Shown here piece by piece: positions 8,301-18,500 of a stretch of 29,733 nt of DNA (position 1 is the stretch's first letter; each line of letters begins with the position of its first letter). A model generated the notes under the pieces. It did not search any database. It was not told the origin of the DNA and worked only from the letters and a program-made list of their open reading frames with translations. The translations under genes and the position numbers were made by a program. This DNA is from Botryllus schlosseri (taxonomy: Eukaryota > Chordata > Ascidiacea > Stolidobranchia > Styelidae). Location of the stretch: contig ATSW01004575.1 of NCBI GenBank assembly GCA_000444245.1, positions 1 to 29,733 on the forward strand, read 5' to 3'.

Positions 8301-11300
8301 AGTGGTTGACGCCGACCATGAGATGCTACTCGGGACGCTCAGCCTAAATAAGGAAGAGGACAGGAGGTAATACGAAACAATATCATGTGTTGTATCGCTC
8401 GTATGTCTCAAAAATTTGTAAGAGTCGCAAGGCATTTCAAGAAATGTTACATAAATCAATTTTCGATATGATAAGCTCGAATGATATTAATAACTTGATA
8501 CCACATGATTTTCATGATCATTTATTGAAACCAATACGGCATGGCATGCGCTATGATTTCGACATCCTGTGTAATGTGTAGTTATAAATTCCTGTAAAGT
8601 CTTGCTACTTGCAAATGTAATCTTTAGTTCTCTGTGACAGCGTTGAACACACTTTTGATCCAATATTAGTGGTGATAACGTAGTAATTACTGTGAGTGAG
8701 TTCACAAATTTCAAGCACGTTATTGGCGCGGTCTAAGGCAGAAGATGTTAATTAGCTTGTTACTAGCCTATACCCCAGCATCATATCAACAGAGATATAG
8801 GCCTACTGGATTAAATTTCAAAAAGTGGTGTTAATATGTGGTGGCAAATATCGAATAAATAACTTCTATCATAATTTTAAGTTTGTGCACCCTCGAGTGG
8901 CTGTGCAAATTCATCCAACGAGCCGGAAATTGGTAATTTTGCCATATCTTAATAACTGTTTGCACTAGAAATCTAATTTTTGACTTTATCCCTCACTTCC
9001 ATGGGATTGTGTCTTAAAAATGAACTGAAAAAGTTGCGAGCAAATTACTGATTTTTTAACATAATATTAAGCACTGAGGCAGTGGGTGCGATGTCAAAAA
9101 CATGTATTGACAGATCTTATGACTGAAACACATACTGGATTTACATAGTGCACGCAATCTGGCCGAAGATGCGTACCTCCTAGTAGGCCTGCTATTTCGT
9201 TGATGCAGAAGTGCGAATGCATGACATTTCAATTGTATGAAGTTAAATGACCCGTCAAGGAAACCCAATTCACACTATTTACGTGCCTACTGATTCATGA
9301 GTGGCCGGCCTATCAATATTTGGCAACTATACATCGACTGCAACTGAATGCATTCATCATCCGATCCTTCCTGAGTTCAGTTCAATTTTCACGATCTATG
9401 ACACTTGTTTCAGTGTGAGGTATGTAGATATGAAGAAGATCTTCTCCATGTTAAACTTGAAGCTAATTTTGCCAATAAATCTTCAGACGAACCAACTCTG
9501 ACAAAACTATGTGTTTGTAGTGCTGGGCACTATGATTTGAGTACCCGAATCTGAATAGAGTATCAATTTCAATGATTCGGTTAGAGTAGGCTAGTAAAAG
9601 ACGATTTTTTCGAGCACTGAAATTACACGCTCCTCACCACTTAAAGTTCATTTATCAACAAGAATTATAGTTTCGTTACTAATTGTCATTGTTGAAGCCT
9701 TGGAACATTGATAGGCGGTATCGTAGCATACGAAAAATATGGTACAAAGTTTACTAGACATTCCCAAAGTCATGAATATCCCACAACATTGTCACCAAGC
9801 GGAATGAAATCGACATGGTCGAAGAAATTCCAAAGTATCTTTTATGAGATGGATAAGTGGCGTTATATTCTTTGTATTGGCATGAACGGTAGATATTTGA
9901 ACTTTGACTTAATACATTCTGTTATGATGACATAATGAGTGATACTCGATTACTCGACTGGAAGCATATTACGTGATTCAGAATCGAATCACTCAGTTAG
10001 TCGATTTTGCCCAGCCCTATGTGTATGATGAAGACTTGTAAGGTGTTCTTTGTGCTTTATGGCATGTCTGGTATTTTCTAGACATAGCCTGAAGGAATTT
10101 TTGTACAAAACAAGGTACCGTAACGGATTCGACTGTATTTTTCTACCTATTACAATGCTTAGGCCTACCTGTAGATCAAGTCTTTCGCTTAGAATTATCA
10201 ATATTGTTGAAACCATTAACATCACACAGTCTAATGGATTTTATATAATAAACCAAACTTTGCGATTGGTAATTTTTGCTGGATCCTCAGAATTGTGCAA
10301 TCTTCATGTATGATTTTTGTCTTTTAGAAAAACTTTTGCGAAATGGCCTTCGTACCCGGCTCCCTACCTCCCTAGTAACTTGGCGGAGGAAGGCTTCTTT
10401 TACCTGGGAAATCTAGACCGGACGCAGTGCTTCTCCTGTTCTGGCGTGTTGAGAAACTGGGCTCCCAGTGATAACATCGCCGAACAGCACAGGAAGCATT
10501 TTCCAAACTGCAGGTAGATATCCAATTCATTTTGAACTTATGTAACAATTAATTAAGAGTGTTACTTCTGATCATGCATGTGAAATGAATCAATTTCGTG
10601 TGAATACAGTAGATATGCGATACGCACACTAGTAATTGAGATCTACTAGTGGTTGTTAAAGATCATAAATGCTTGTTGGTAGCTGAACCATACCCCAAAA
10701 AAATGTTTGCTGGTGAAAGAATGATTGAAAATGACGACACGCCAAATGACTTCACGATTTGTAGTATCCCACAAAAGGGTGCATTGGTAGCTCCTAGATA
10801 CATATCAGATAAACTGTTAAGACACTTGCGATGTTTTTTCTTGTCACTTCTACACTCATTGATGTCGCCTGGTGTTCCGTACTGGTGATGGCCAGGCATG
10901 CAGGAATTATTTACCGATATGTTGCACTGCAAATGCATCGGTTGAAGACAGATGCATTTCTCAGATTTTATACGGTAGTGGAAGGTGCATATCAGGCCAT
11001 TGGTACGCTCTGGTACCAAATTTTGGTGTCACACCGATTCCAACTTGTGAAAACCAGTCAAATACACCAAACCTTATGCTGACATATACCTCCACATGAA
11101 TTTGTGTGTTTTAGTCGAGTTCGCCCCAATGAAAGTGAAATTTTGTACCATATTGTTGTTTGTTCAAAAGGTGGTCGAAGAAGTCCTCATTCGTAATCAA
11201 ATACAAATAGAATTAGCAATTTTAGAGTACCGACATGTAAAACAGTAAGTGTCCGAGTATTCATAGACTAACATCATAACCACAGAAAGTAAAAAGCTGA

Positions 11301-13646
11301 TGTAACATTGGGAATCATTACTCGATTACGAGTAGTAGTGATTTCCAAGTAAGTAAAGAGATTCCAGGCCTGTTTTTTTTTTAAACTAAAGTTATGCAGA
11401 AGTGAAGTAGTTTAGTTCTAGTTCTAATTGTGGATACTGGAAAGTGAATAGTTCTAATTCCAGTTGCGAGTATTGAAAGCGAGTAGTTCTAGTTCTAGTT
11501 ACAGGTTTTGAAAAATGAGTAGTTCTAGTTGCAAGTTTTAAAAATTGAGTAATTCTAGTTGTATTTGCAAATTTTGAAAATCCAGTGGCTAGTACAAGTC
11601 TGCCGACTCGTGTATACATCATTTGCACTGTAAGCTATGGCGGGAATTGCGGATAGGAGAGATAGACGATTTTCGTTTACAGCGCATAAAATTTTGGTTT
11701 ACTTGTCCAGACTGCACTCTGGCAGCGAACCGAGAAACGTCCCGATGTCGTACGGCGACCGCCGTAAAGCGGATGACGAGGACAGACAAAAACTGACTAC
11801 TCTCCTACCGAGCGGGGACGTTTCGGAACCGCCGGACCCATCCACAGCCGAGCAGATACACTTGCAACGCTATGTTCCATGCGACCGACCTCTGAACCCG
11901 CATATGTCGTCGCTGCCGGATAGAATAGACAGTTTTCTTCGTTGGCCTGCCGGTAAAACTAAAGCAACTCCAGAACAGATGGCTAAAGCCGGACTTTTCT
12001 ACTTAGGTAAAATATTATTTCTCTGTATTGAGAACTGAGAAGTCCCGAGCACACCACCTTGATCTTGTAGATTAGTAATATCAATAGGTGGACAAACTAC
12101 TTCTAGTGGAACTAGAAAATGAGGGACTAACGAGTACTCTAGTAAGTAACGCAAACTCCCAAACAGCATTACAATTGGTGCCATTTTCGTTAGCATGTTG
12201 AGTTACTTTGATGCTATTCCGCCCGGTTGTTATGACAATTTCATTCGTAAAAGTGATGGAAACATATCTCCAAGCCAATTTCTAGTTTGCGAAATCTGAA
12301 GTGTTGAAAGTCGGCAATTTTGCCTTAGAAACTGTTTGGTTTAAGTGCAAATAGTCAAAATCGACTTAGAAGTAATTGAGTACTCAACACCTATTATAAT
12401 AGATTGGGCAGGGCATTGCAAGGTACGGTACATTTAGTCTTTTCAATGTCTTGAGATACTCAATTTATACGCCTACGATATTTACAATTATTTGTACATG
12501 CCCTATCACTCGCATGACAAGACCGGCATGATCATAATTATTTTTACTGTTTTAATCATCAAATTCCGATCTGCAAATCTTGTTAGTTCAATTCGTACCT
12601 CGTGTTCTGTAGTTGCATCCTTCATTGAAACAATCTCGCGTTAATTGAAGCATTAACTAGACCACGGAGGTGAAACAGCGTCTTTCGTCCGNTGAGAGTT
12701 GAAATTGATTTGGTTTCAGGGGAAGGTGACAAAACGAAATGCTTCTACTGTAACGGCGGTCTGCAGAACTACGACTACAACGACGAGCCGTGGACAGAGC
12801 ACGCGAAATGGTTTCCTGGGTGAGTCATCGGAATATTGACGTAACTGGCATTAATTCGTTTGACATTAAAAGTTAAATAGTGTTATGGGAGGATGCATTG
12901 GGGCGATTTTGGACTGATACTTTGTGATTTTATCTATGCTCGTAAAATTGGGTTGACTGACCAGTCAGAACTACATTGCATTATGGGCATGAATCCTCGA
13001 TGACCATTGAGGTTTTGCTGATGTCTTGAATAACATAGTTGCTCCATTGGCATGTTTTTATCGCCAAAATAAATCATCTCTCCTCTTGTCAGCAATTCTT
13101 TTTGTTCCTTTGGGTATTATGTGGTTAGTTAGGAATCCAGTTGGTCAAAAATAAATTCGCTCTTGCCGAACGGTGCTGTTTGAGATTTTGAGGCTTTGTA
13201 ACTTAAAATAGGCTGTTCTTTGCTGTTATTTTTGTGAATGACATTGCATTGGCTACAATCTGGTATTTCTACAACATCTACTTCTATATTTTCCTGAAAA
13301 TATAAAAACTGTGAGCAATGCTTTTTGGTTGAGGGATATTACTCGATTTGAAATTGAATTATTAACCCACAAGATTACGACTGTGAACACTATACGAAAC
13401 ACACTTAGTGATGGTGTTACTTTGATTTTAGTCAATCGGTATTAATTTATGTTTGTGTTTTCGAACAGATGCCCCTACATCATTCGGCAGAAAGGGGTCA
13501 CGTTTGTGAGGAACATCATGGAATCTCACCCTAACCTGAACAGACCTTCCATTCGCAATGGGATTTCCCTGAATGATATCCCCCGGTTTCAACCAAGGTA
13601 CTTATATATTATACTTGTAGTTCCTGTTTCTTTGATTCAATCATGA
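5226..13646 (+). CDS. Inhibitor-of-apoptosis protein gene (three BIR domains), multi-exon
   Basis: Eight exons join in phase: 5226-5382, 7652-7839, 8130-8212, 8284-8366, 10328-10513, 11711-12006, 12720-12819 and 13469-13597 (or read-through to the stop at 13644-13646). They encode about 407 residues seen: BIR1, a spacer, BIR2, a ~75-residue acidic/polar linker, BIR3 and a short tail. BIR domains bind zinc through CxxC...H...C and hold caspases or IBM-tail proteins such as Smac/HtrA2. BIR3 ends [15 protein letters not shown], close to the IBM-binding BIR3 of XIAP and cIAP, so this is an XIAP/cIAP-type cytosolic regulator of cell death and NF-kB-like signalling. No RING or UBA exon is visible. 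The first exon with the start codon is not found. Each intron has GT-AG borders. Family assignment is firm; orthology to a named BIRC gene is not. Confidence 0.85.
5505..6085 (+). mobile_element. Decayed non-LTR retrotransposon (LINE) 3' end
   Basis: A translation from about 5530 resembles the extreme C-terminus of a LINE reverse-transcriptase [23 protein letters not shown], then NDHF, then in the next frame [16 protein letters not shown], the usual 'YxGPxxWNxLPxxI' ending of CR1/L2/Jockey-like ORF2. The two parts are in different frames, so a frameshift lies near 5700-5730, and the upstream RT and endonuclease are missing. A ~190 bp tail follows, with AATAAA at 6065-6070. It is a 5'-truncated, inactive copy. 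Clade is uncertain. Confidence 0.65.
7500..7640 (+). repeat. Arm of the TGACGTCA hairpin MITE family
   Basis: Sequence from TATATCAACAATCATA through GATGAGTGTCAGTCGAA to TTGTATATTGAAGTTC matches the right arm of the family seen whole at 26336-26862. Only one arm is present, and it ends about 10 bases before the splice acceptor of the next IAP exon. Confidence 0.6.
7652..7839 (+). CDS. IAP exon: C-terminal half of BIR1 plus spacer
   Basis: Joined to 5382 this gives [18 protein letters not shown], completing the BIR1 CxxC, with the zinc His and Cys probably in [10 protein letters not shown]. The spacing is CxxC-x18-H-x3-C rather than the usual x16-H-x6, so BIR1 is atypical. The preferred donor is GTCA|GTAAAC at 7840 (phase 1), which leads in frame into 8130. 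A second donor, GCG|GTCAGT at 7836 (phase 0), would lead in frame into 8284. If neither is used, the frame stays open to a TAG at 7866-7868, giving a short BIR1-only protein. Confidence 0.75.
8130..8212 (+). CDS. IAP exon, spacer between BIR1 and BIR2 (possibly optional)
   Basis: An 83 bp exon with a strong acceptor (TATTCTATTGCCAG) and a strong donor (CCA|GTAAGT). It is open in the frame required from both sides and gives [20 protein letters not shown] then FQIDDRLP. There is no domain in it and base composition is not strikingly coding, so I rate it below the BIR exons. It can be skipped in frame if the earlier exon uses its alternative donor at 7836. Confidence 0.5.
8284..8366 (+). CDS. 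IAP exon leading into BIR2
   Basis: Acceptor TTTCTTTTCTCAAG, donor AGGAG|GTAATA. It encodes [20 protein letters not shown] then LNKEEDR, and ends two bases into the Arg codon that is finished by the next exon to make [13 protein letters not shown], a typical BIR start. It is also 83 bp long, like the exon before it. Confidence 0.7.
8367..9517 (+). other. IAP intron, left part
   Basis: AT-rich intron sequence. Short open frames on both strands look random. It contains a TAGGCCTA-type motif at about 8797. Nothing else recognised. Confidence 0.45.
9518..10019 (+). mobile_element. hAT-like non-autonomous element, 502 bp
   Basis: Ends are TAGTGCTGGGCA on the left and TGCCCAGCCCTA on the right (imperfect inverted repeats), flanked by TGTGTTTG (9510-9517) and TGTGTATG (10020-10027), a 7-of-8 match to an 8 bp target duplication as made by hAT transposases. 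It contains no transposase. It sits in an IAP intron. Confidence 0.75.
10328..10513 (+). CDS. IAP exon: most of BIR2
   Basis: Acceptor TTTTTGTCTTTTAG, donor CTGCAG|GTAGAT. It codes for [40 protein letters not shown] and [20 protein letters not shown]. This holds all four zinc ligands at canonical spacing (CxxC-x16-H-x6-C), plus the Trp and Asp of the caspase/IBM surface. Both ends are phase 2. Confidence 0.92.
10514..11397 (+). other. IAP intron, non-coding
   Basis: Two overlapping open frames of 79 and 118 codons lie at about 10649-11019 on opposite strands, with no domain and no coding-type codon use. I treat both as chance. Nothing else recognised. Confidence 0.45.
11398..11590 (+). repeat. 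Degenerate ~45 bp minisatellite
   Basis: About four imperfect units of the form AGTAGTTCTAGTTCTAGTTR followed by CAGGTTTTGAAAAATG. A lone related stretch occurs at about 28895-28935. The array ends ~120 bases before the next IAP exon. The - strand open frame over it ([18 protein letters not shown]) is only the repeat translated. Confidence 0.65.
11711..12006 (+). CDS. IAP exon: linker and N-terminal half of BIR3
   Basis: Acceptor TTACTTGTCCAG, donor TTAG|GTAAAA. About 70 residues of polar linker ([20 protein letters not shown], then [10 protein letters not shown]) precede BIR3, which begins [20 protein letters not shown] and continues [10 protein letters not shown]. CpG-rich codon use is marked. 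An ATG at 11637 is in frame upstream of the acceptor and could start an internal-promoter form, but phase and the acceptor favour splicing from BIR2. Confidence 0.88.
12007..12719 (+). other. IAP intron splitting BIR3
   Basis: AT-rich intron, one undetermined base near 12692, ends in TTGGTTTCAG. No feature recognised. Confidence 0.5.
12720..12819 (+). CDS. IAP exon: zinc-binding half of BIR3
   Basis: Encodes [20 protein letters not shown] and [14 protein letters not shown], to which the next exon adds the last zinc Cys. CxxC-x16-H-x6-C is intact. The [12 protein letters not shown] stretch matches the IBM-groove region of XIAP/cIAP BIR3. The donor is CCTGG|GTGAGT. Confidence 0.92.
12820..13468 (+). 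other. IAP intron
   Basis: AT-rich, no recognised feature. Acceptor TTCGAACAG. Confidence 0.5.
13469..13597 (+). CDS. IAP exon: end of BIR3 and tail
   Basis: Opens by completing [20 protein letters not shown], then [23 protein letters not shown], the usual helix after a type II BIR. A donor AAG|GTACTT closes it at 13597 in phase 2. Reading on instead gives [16 protein letters not shown] and a stop at 13644-13646, followed by AATAAA at 13704. This would make it the last exon of a RING-less protein. I cannot tell which is used. Confidence 0.82.
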
Positions 13647-13703
13647 GTTCACAATTTATGATTGGTCGTCTAGACAATGTGACCTATATATAGTTCTGCT
13701 CTG

Positions 13704-13709
13704 AATAAA
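13704..13709 (+). promoter_or_regulatory. Candidate poly(A) signal after the IAP exon
   Basis: AATAAA 58 bases past the read-through stop at 13644-13646. It would permit termination of the IAP transcript here. Confidence 0.4.
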
Positions 13710-14176
13710 CTTTTCAATAATTCAATACAGATTTATGTAAACAATAGGTGGGAGGTCATACATGACTGGTCGAGTATACAAGGTTGTCATATCACCTCTG
13801 CTCACCCGGAACAGAAGTTGGGTGCAATATTGTTTTTGTCACTTAGCCGTTCAACTCGTGATCACTGATGTTATTCCATTGTAAAACAGTAATTCAATGC
13901 AAACTAAAATGTAGCTGTAAGGTGCCTTATTTGCTGGTGTCTTGCATAAAAGCGTGCGTGTTTAGCACCCTTGCACAGGAGCTGCCCAATGAACACGTCG
14001 TGTAGAGCGTTGTTTAGTTGAAAGAGGTATTGTAAAAGTGTTGGTCAAACCCTATCAGGGTTAATATAACCAGCGGTGATCAGTAACAAAGTACTCAAGT
14101 AGGTTTTATCTATTGCTCTACTTTCTCATATGGTTTTGTTTTAAGATTACTTCCACTTCTACTGGACAGTTTAAAG
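13710..14176. other. Gap between the two convergent genes, left part
   Basis: I looked for a RING/UBA exon on + and an FN3/Ig exon on - and found neither. AT-rich, no repeat family recognised. Confidence 0.4.
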
Positions 14177-15290
14177 CAGTGGTTCTTAACCTTTTTTCCT
14201 CCAGCGCCCCCTTTCAAAAATTATCGTGCTCCAGCGCCCCCCCAACTTCATAACGTAAGGAATGTAATAAAGACAAGGAGTAAGAGGGAGGGCCGTAACA
14301 GCACTTTGTCAACCCCCTAAAAACGATTGCCTTGCGCACCCATAGCGTGATAAACCGAACTTGTGAGGGCTTCGCCCCCACGAACCCCCTATCGTGATTT
14401 CGATGGTCAGCAAAGTTTGTGTGGCCTGGTCNCCCTAGGTACCAAAATTTTCTATAATGCATGAATGAATAGGTGGTAATTACATATATAAGTNGCGATA
14501 AACTGAGTGAGCTGTTGTATAGGAANATAAAGGGCACGTAATTAATAATTAAACATATTCGGGCGTGCCCGCAGGTACAATTATTCGTTACCAGGGCCGT
14601 AACAGCACTTCGTCAGCCCCCCCCCAAACAAAAAACGTTGGTCCTGGGCCCCCATCGGGTGATAAACCAAACTTCCGGGGGACTTCACTCCCAGACCCCC
14701 ATTAGGCTGTCCGCTATTTGCTGATAGCCTATTAGGTATCTACATTGGGTGTCCATTTACTGAGGCAGCTATTCTCGCCTAGTCGCGCGAAGTGCGAAAA
14801 ATTTCACTAATTAATGATTGAATTGGTCAATATCATCGGGAATTGCATGTAAATTGAGATCAATTTTTATCCTCTCTCTGCTCACGTAAACACATTTACC
14901 GGTAGAGCTGAGTGAGGTGCAATGTTCCCTCTAAGCTGCGCACGTGCGCAGTGCTGACACGGTCTCTGCGCACAGAAAATCTACGTTGCGCACAACAAAT
15001 CCGGAGTTATTACCTTTTTTTAGTCGNTACGCACTGTNGNCCANGGGTCAGCGCAGTGAGTTGTTGAGTGNGCGCAGACTCATCAAAACTTAAAGCGAAN
15101 ATTGTGAGGTTTCTTGGAAACTGTAGGGCCCGTTACTAATANTTAAACATATTCGGNCGGGNGAACNCGTTGGTATGACTTCGTTGCATGATGTTATTTC
15201 GTGACCCCCTNTNTGCAATATCAAAAAATATAGAATCGCTCAACGGGGATATCGCCTGGGGGGCGCTGGGGGCAAGGTTAAGAACCACTG
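14177..15290 (+). mobile_element. hAT-like element, ~1.1 kb, composite
   Basis: The ends CAGTGGTTCTTAACC and GGTTAAGAACCACTG are perfect 15 bp inverted repeats, followed inward by C-rich CCAGCGCCCCC and GGGGGGCGCTGGGGG. The flanking 8-mers (GTTTAAAG, TCGTAGGG) do not match, so the insertion is old, recombined or mis-assembled. Inside there are two internal duplications: GGGCCGTAACAGCACT at 14291 and again at 14595, and ATTAAACATATTCGG at 14548 and 15144. A smaller MITE sits at 14920-15103. About fifteen undetermined bases fall in this element. No transposase is visible. Confidence 0.7.
14920..15103 (+). mobile_element. hAT MITE nested in the larger element
   Basis: Starts CAATGTTCCCTCTAAGCTGC and ends with a decayed copy of TTAGAGAGAACATTG. 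It is the same family as the clean copy at 28520-28686 (GCGCAGTG, TGCGCAGACTCATCAA). Flanks GTGAGGTG and GTGAGGTT match in 7 of 8 bases, supporting an 8 bp target duplication. Confidence 0.65.
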
Positions 15291-15426
15291 TCGTAGGGGA
15301 ATAACGCAAAGATTTTTTCCCAAAAAGTCTTGTCAAAGATACCTCACTTACCTGGAAATTTGAGTTGTTTTCATATTTTGAAATACCCTATCAAATCATA
15401 CAATAGAAACGTTGTGAATGAAATAC

Positions 15427-15584
15427 CTTTTCCCATGTGTCCTTCCCTGCCACGGACCTCTCGATGTCGTATCCTGTAATCGGTTGGTTGCCGGTGTCTT
15501 CCGGGGCTTCCCAGGACATGGACACCTGCTCAGGGGTGACCTTGTCCACTTTGACCGAGGCGCCCTCCTTGAACGCGGGAACGT
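15427..15584 (-). CDS. MyBP-C-like exon: first half of FN3 domain 2
   Basis: Acceptor TTTGTTCAG at 15585, donor GAAAAG|GTATTT. Reads DVPAFKEGASVKVDKVTPEQ, VSMSWEAPEDTGNQPITGYD, IERSVAGKDTWEK, the A-C strands of an FN3 (the WEAP and GYDIE signatures). The second half of this fold has no visible exon downstream. Confidence 0.9.
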
Positions 15585-18500
15585 CTGAACAAATTGTAAC
15601 AACAATCCAGTTGTATCAGGTTGTCTAGACTAGACTAAAAAGAGTTCAGCTTGATGACCTTCAAAATTTCGTGAACTAAATGAAATTTTTCAGTTGAGGT
15701 CCGCTAATTTATATACTGTTTGGATGCACCTGAACACATAGTGTGTAAACATTTTGATCTCACCGTTCACCACAATCTTTGCTTTGACGAGCACGCCGCC
15801 GACATTGTTGAAAATTCTCGCTTCATAATTTCCATTGTCACTCCTGTTACATTTAAGGATCTTCAGAGTCACCGATTTCGCGGTGGACTCCTTTTTCGCT
15901 CGGTGATGCTGCAACACAACAAAAGCTCACATCTGACTCGCTCAGATTAAAATAAATACATAGAAACATATCACAAATTAGATTAGATTTAGATTATATA
16001 GGTATTCTTCTCTAATTAGACCAGTAAAATTGCCAAGTTGTCCAATTCTGTCTCAAACTCGTACCTTAACAGGCAATATCTCTTCTCCGTTCTGCCACCA
16101 AGAAGCACTGGGTGTCGGATTCCCGTCAACGGGAACCGTGATTGTGGCCGTCTCTCCGGCGTTGACAACAATCGGTGTCTTCTCAAGCTCGTCTAGCAGC
16201 TGGAATGTAACGATAGATATGAAATATTGGACTTGAGGTATAGCTCCACTATATGAAGTGAATTAAATTGGCCTGAACAAAATGATATCAAGCCTGAAAT
16301 CGGGTAAAATATCCTTGCTCTGCAGACCAGGGCATAGTACGGTGTGGAATGCAATTTGAATAGATGTTATATATTTGAATAATATATTCATATTGAAATC
16401 AACAAGGATACTTACTGCTTTAATCGTCAGCAAATAGTAGAGAATTGAAATGGGAATGTGCAACCATGGTATGGAAATTTCGAGGTAGGCCTATGTGATG
16501 GAAATACATTTGAACATACTTTGATACTTCAACAGGTTTAATAGAAACATGTTAAATATCCCAATTGCATCTGAGAAAGTACGGTATGGAAAATATATCA
16601 AATATGGCATGAAAGAACGTTGCTATGGTATGGGATATTGAATTTGAGTTATCAAGGGAAACAGTTGGCTCAACCTGAAATAGTACATATACCATAAGCC
16701 GTCTGTCTGTCTCAATTATTGGACATCATATTTGGTGATACAATTGTCGATATACAATGTTCCATTCTCTGCTAGCTGCTGACGATTACCCCTGATGAGG
16801 GTCAGCCGAAAATATGAGGGTTTATTTCAATATAAATATATTATTCAATTTCATATTGCAGTTCTGTATCTCCAACAGTCTCTTCAAGTATTGAAAGTTA
16901 TAAGTATGGCATGAAACAAGTGGGCGGGTATGGATCATGGAATATGATAAAGTTACATGCAATACATGCCATGCTGCAAACCCACCTTTTGATCGATTTT
17001 CGGGGGCTGGTCCGGCTCCAAGGGCGTCACAAAGTCAGATTCGAGGGGTTCGCTCTGCCCCTCTTCGTTCTGAGACCTGACTCGGAACTTGTGTTTCTTT
17101 CCGGTTGCCAGACCGGTCGCTTTGAACGTGGTTTCAGACGCCGGGACTAGCGCCACTTTTGTCCAAGTATTGCTACCTTCCTCTGTAACGGAAATAGATC
17201 TTTGAATCTCAAACATGAAACAGTGATGTCACAGTGTATTTTGAGTATATGCAGTTAAATATAGATTTGTTGATAATATCGAGTTGATATCACACTTTGA
17301 GAAAGAAATCAGCCATGAGAAGTAATGAGTATCGGTAATTTTCATAGGATTATAATCTGTTAACTTGATGCACTAGCAATATTGATCTATTTCTGATTGC
17401 TTACAGTTGCTCATATGCTGCCTTTCTAGTTTATTTTGCAGAGCTTCTTGTGGGTACTTCAATTCCAATCGAATAGTATATTCACATTGAAATGAAGCAG
17501 AAAATTGTTTATTTTGTGTTTAAGCATGGCAATGGCTGTAAAGCTTTCTTTATTCCTAATCACCTTGTTTCTCGATGACATATTTCTCCAGTTCCGCCTC
17601 GTTGTTGACTGGGGCTTCCCACGACATCGACACCGATTCTTTTCCAATATCCGAAAACTTGATTTCACCCGAAGGCGGATTCGGTTTGTCTGCGAAATGA
17701 TCAGGCAAACTGGTAACAAGTCATTGTCTCCAGAGGTGGTTAGTAACTAAGCAGGCCTACTCAGTACGTTTTGTGTATTGGCTCTATTTACTGTCTACAG
17801 GTTATGTTTTGAGACTAATTCCACTAAAACTACCAAATTTTCACAGTTTTGACTTTGAAAAGCAGAAATTATCGTGGGGAAAGGTTTGCATCACTGAAAT
17901 TGCCATGAAAACCAAGCCAAGTCACAGTACTCAAACATTGCACATGTTAGAAATACCATCAGTCCATCCATCATTTATTGGACCTTTGGGTTATCACTAC
18001 TCAACTTGAGCTGAATTTGAGTCAAGGAGTGCATGTATAGTAGGGCTGTTCAAAAATAACTTTTTTTCCTGAATCTTGCTGGTTACTTGATTAAATCGTT
18101 AGGTTGCCTTAAAAAACGACGCACACCAAATTTGAATTCATTCCGACAAATATTCGCGGTTTACGTAGAGTTTGAAAATTTTGGATTTGCCCAAAAACGC
18201 AAAAAAATTTTTTTCTCAAATTTGTCTGCCAACCCCATGAAATTGTTGGGCTGTCTTCAAAAACTATGCAAAACAAATTTGAGTCAATTCCAAGCCGTAG
18301 AAGCGGAGTTATTTCAGTTTTTATTCGATAATTCTGGGATTATCCTTGATTGGTGTATAATCCAAGAATTATGACCGAAAAACTGGAATAACTCCGCTTC
18401 TACGGCTTGGAATTGACTCAAATTTGTTTTGCATAGTTTTTGAAGACAGCCCAACAATTTCATGGGGTTGGCAGACAAATTTGAGAAAAAAATTTTTTTG

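Noticed and set aside
10649-11082. Open frames of 75-118 codons on both strands
   Set aside because: They overlap one another, have AT-rich random codon use, and lie inside an IAP intron whose flanking exons already join in phase.
11392-11628. 78-codon - strand frame with QLELEL repeats
   Set aside because: It is the translated minisatellite.
11637-11710. ATG at 11637 as the start of a separate single-BIR gene
   Set aside because: The acceptor at 11710 joins in the exact phase left by the BIR2 exon, and 11637-11710 lacks the CpG-rich coding look of what follows. An internal start cannot be fully excluded.
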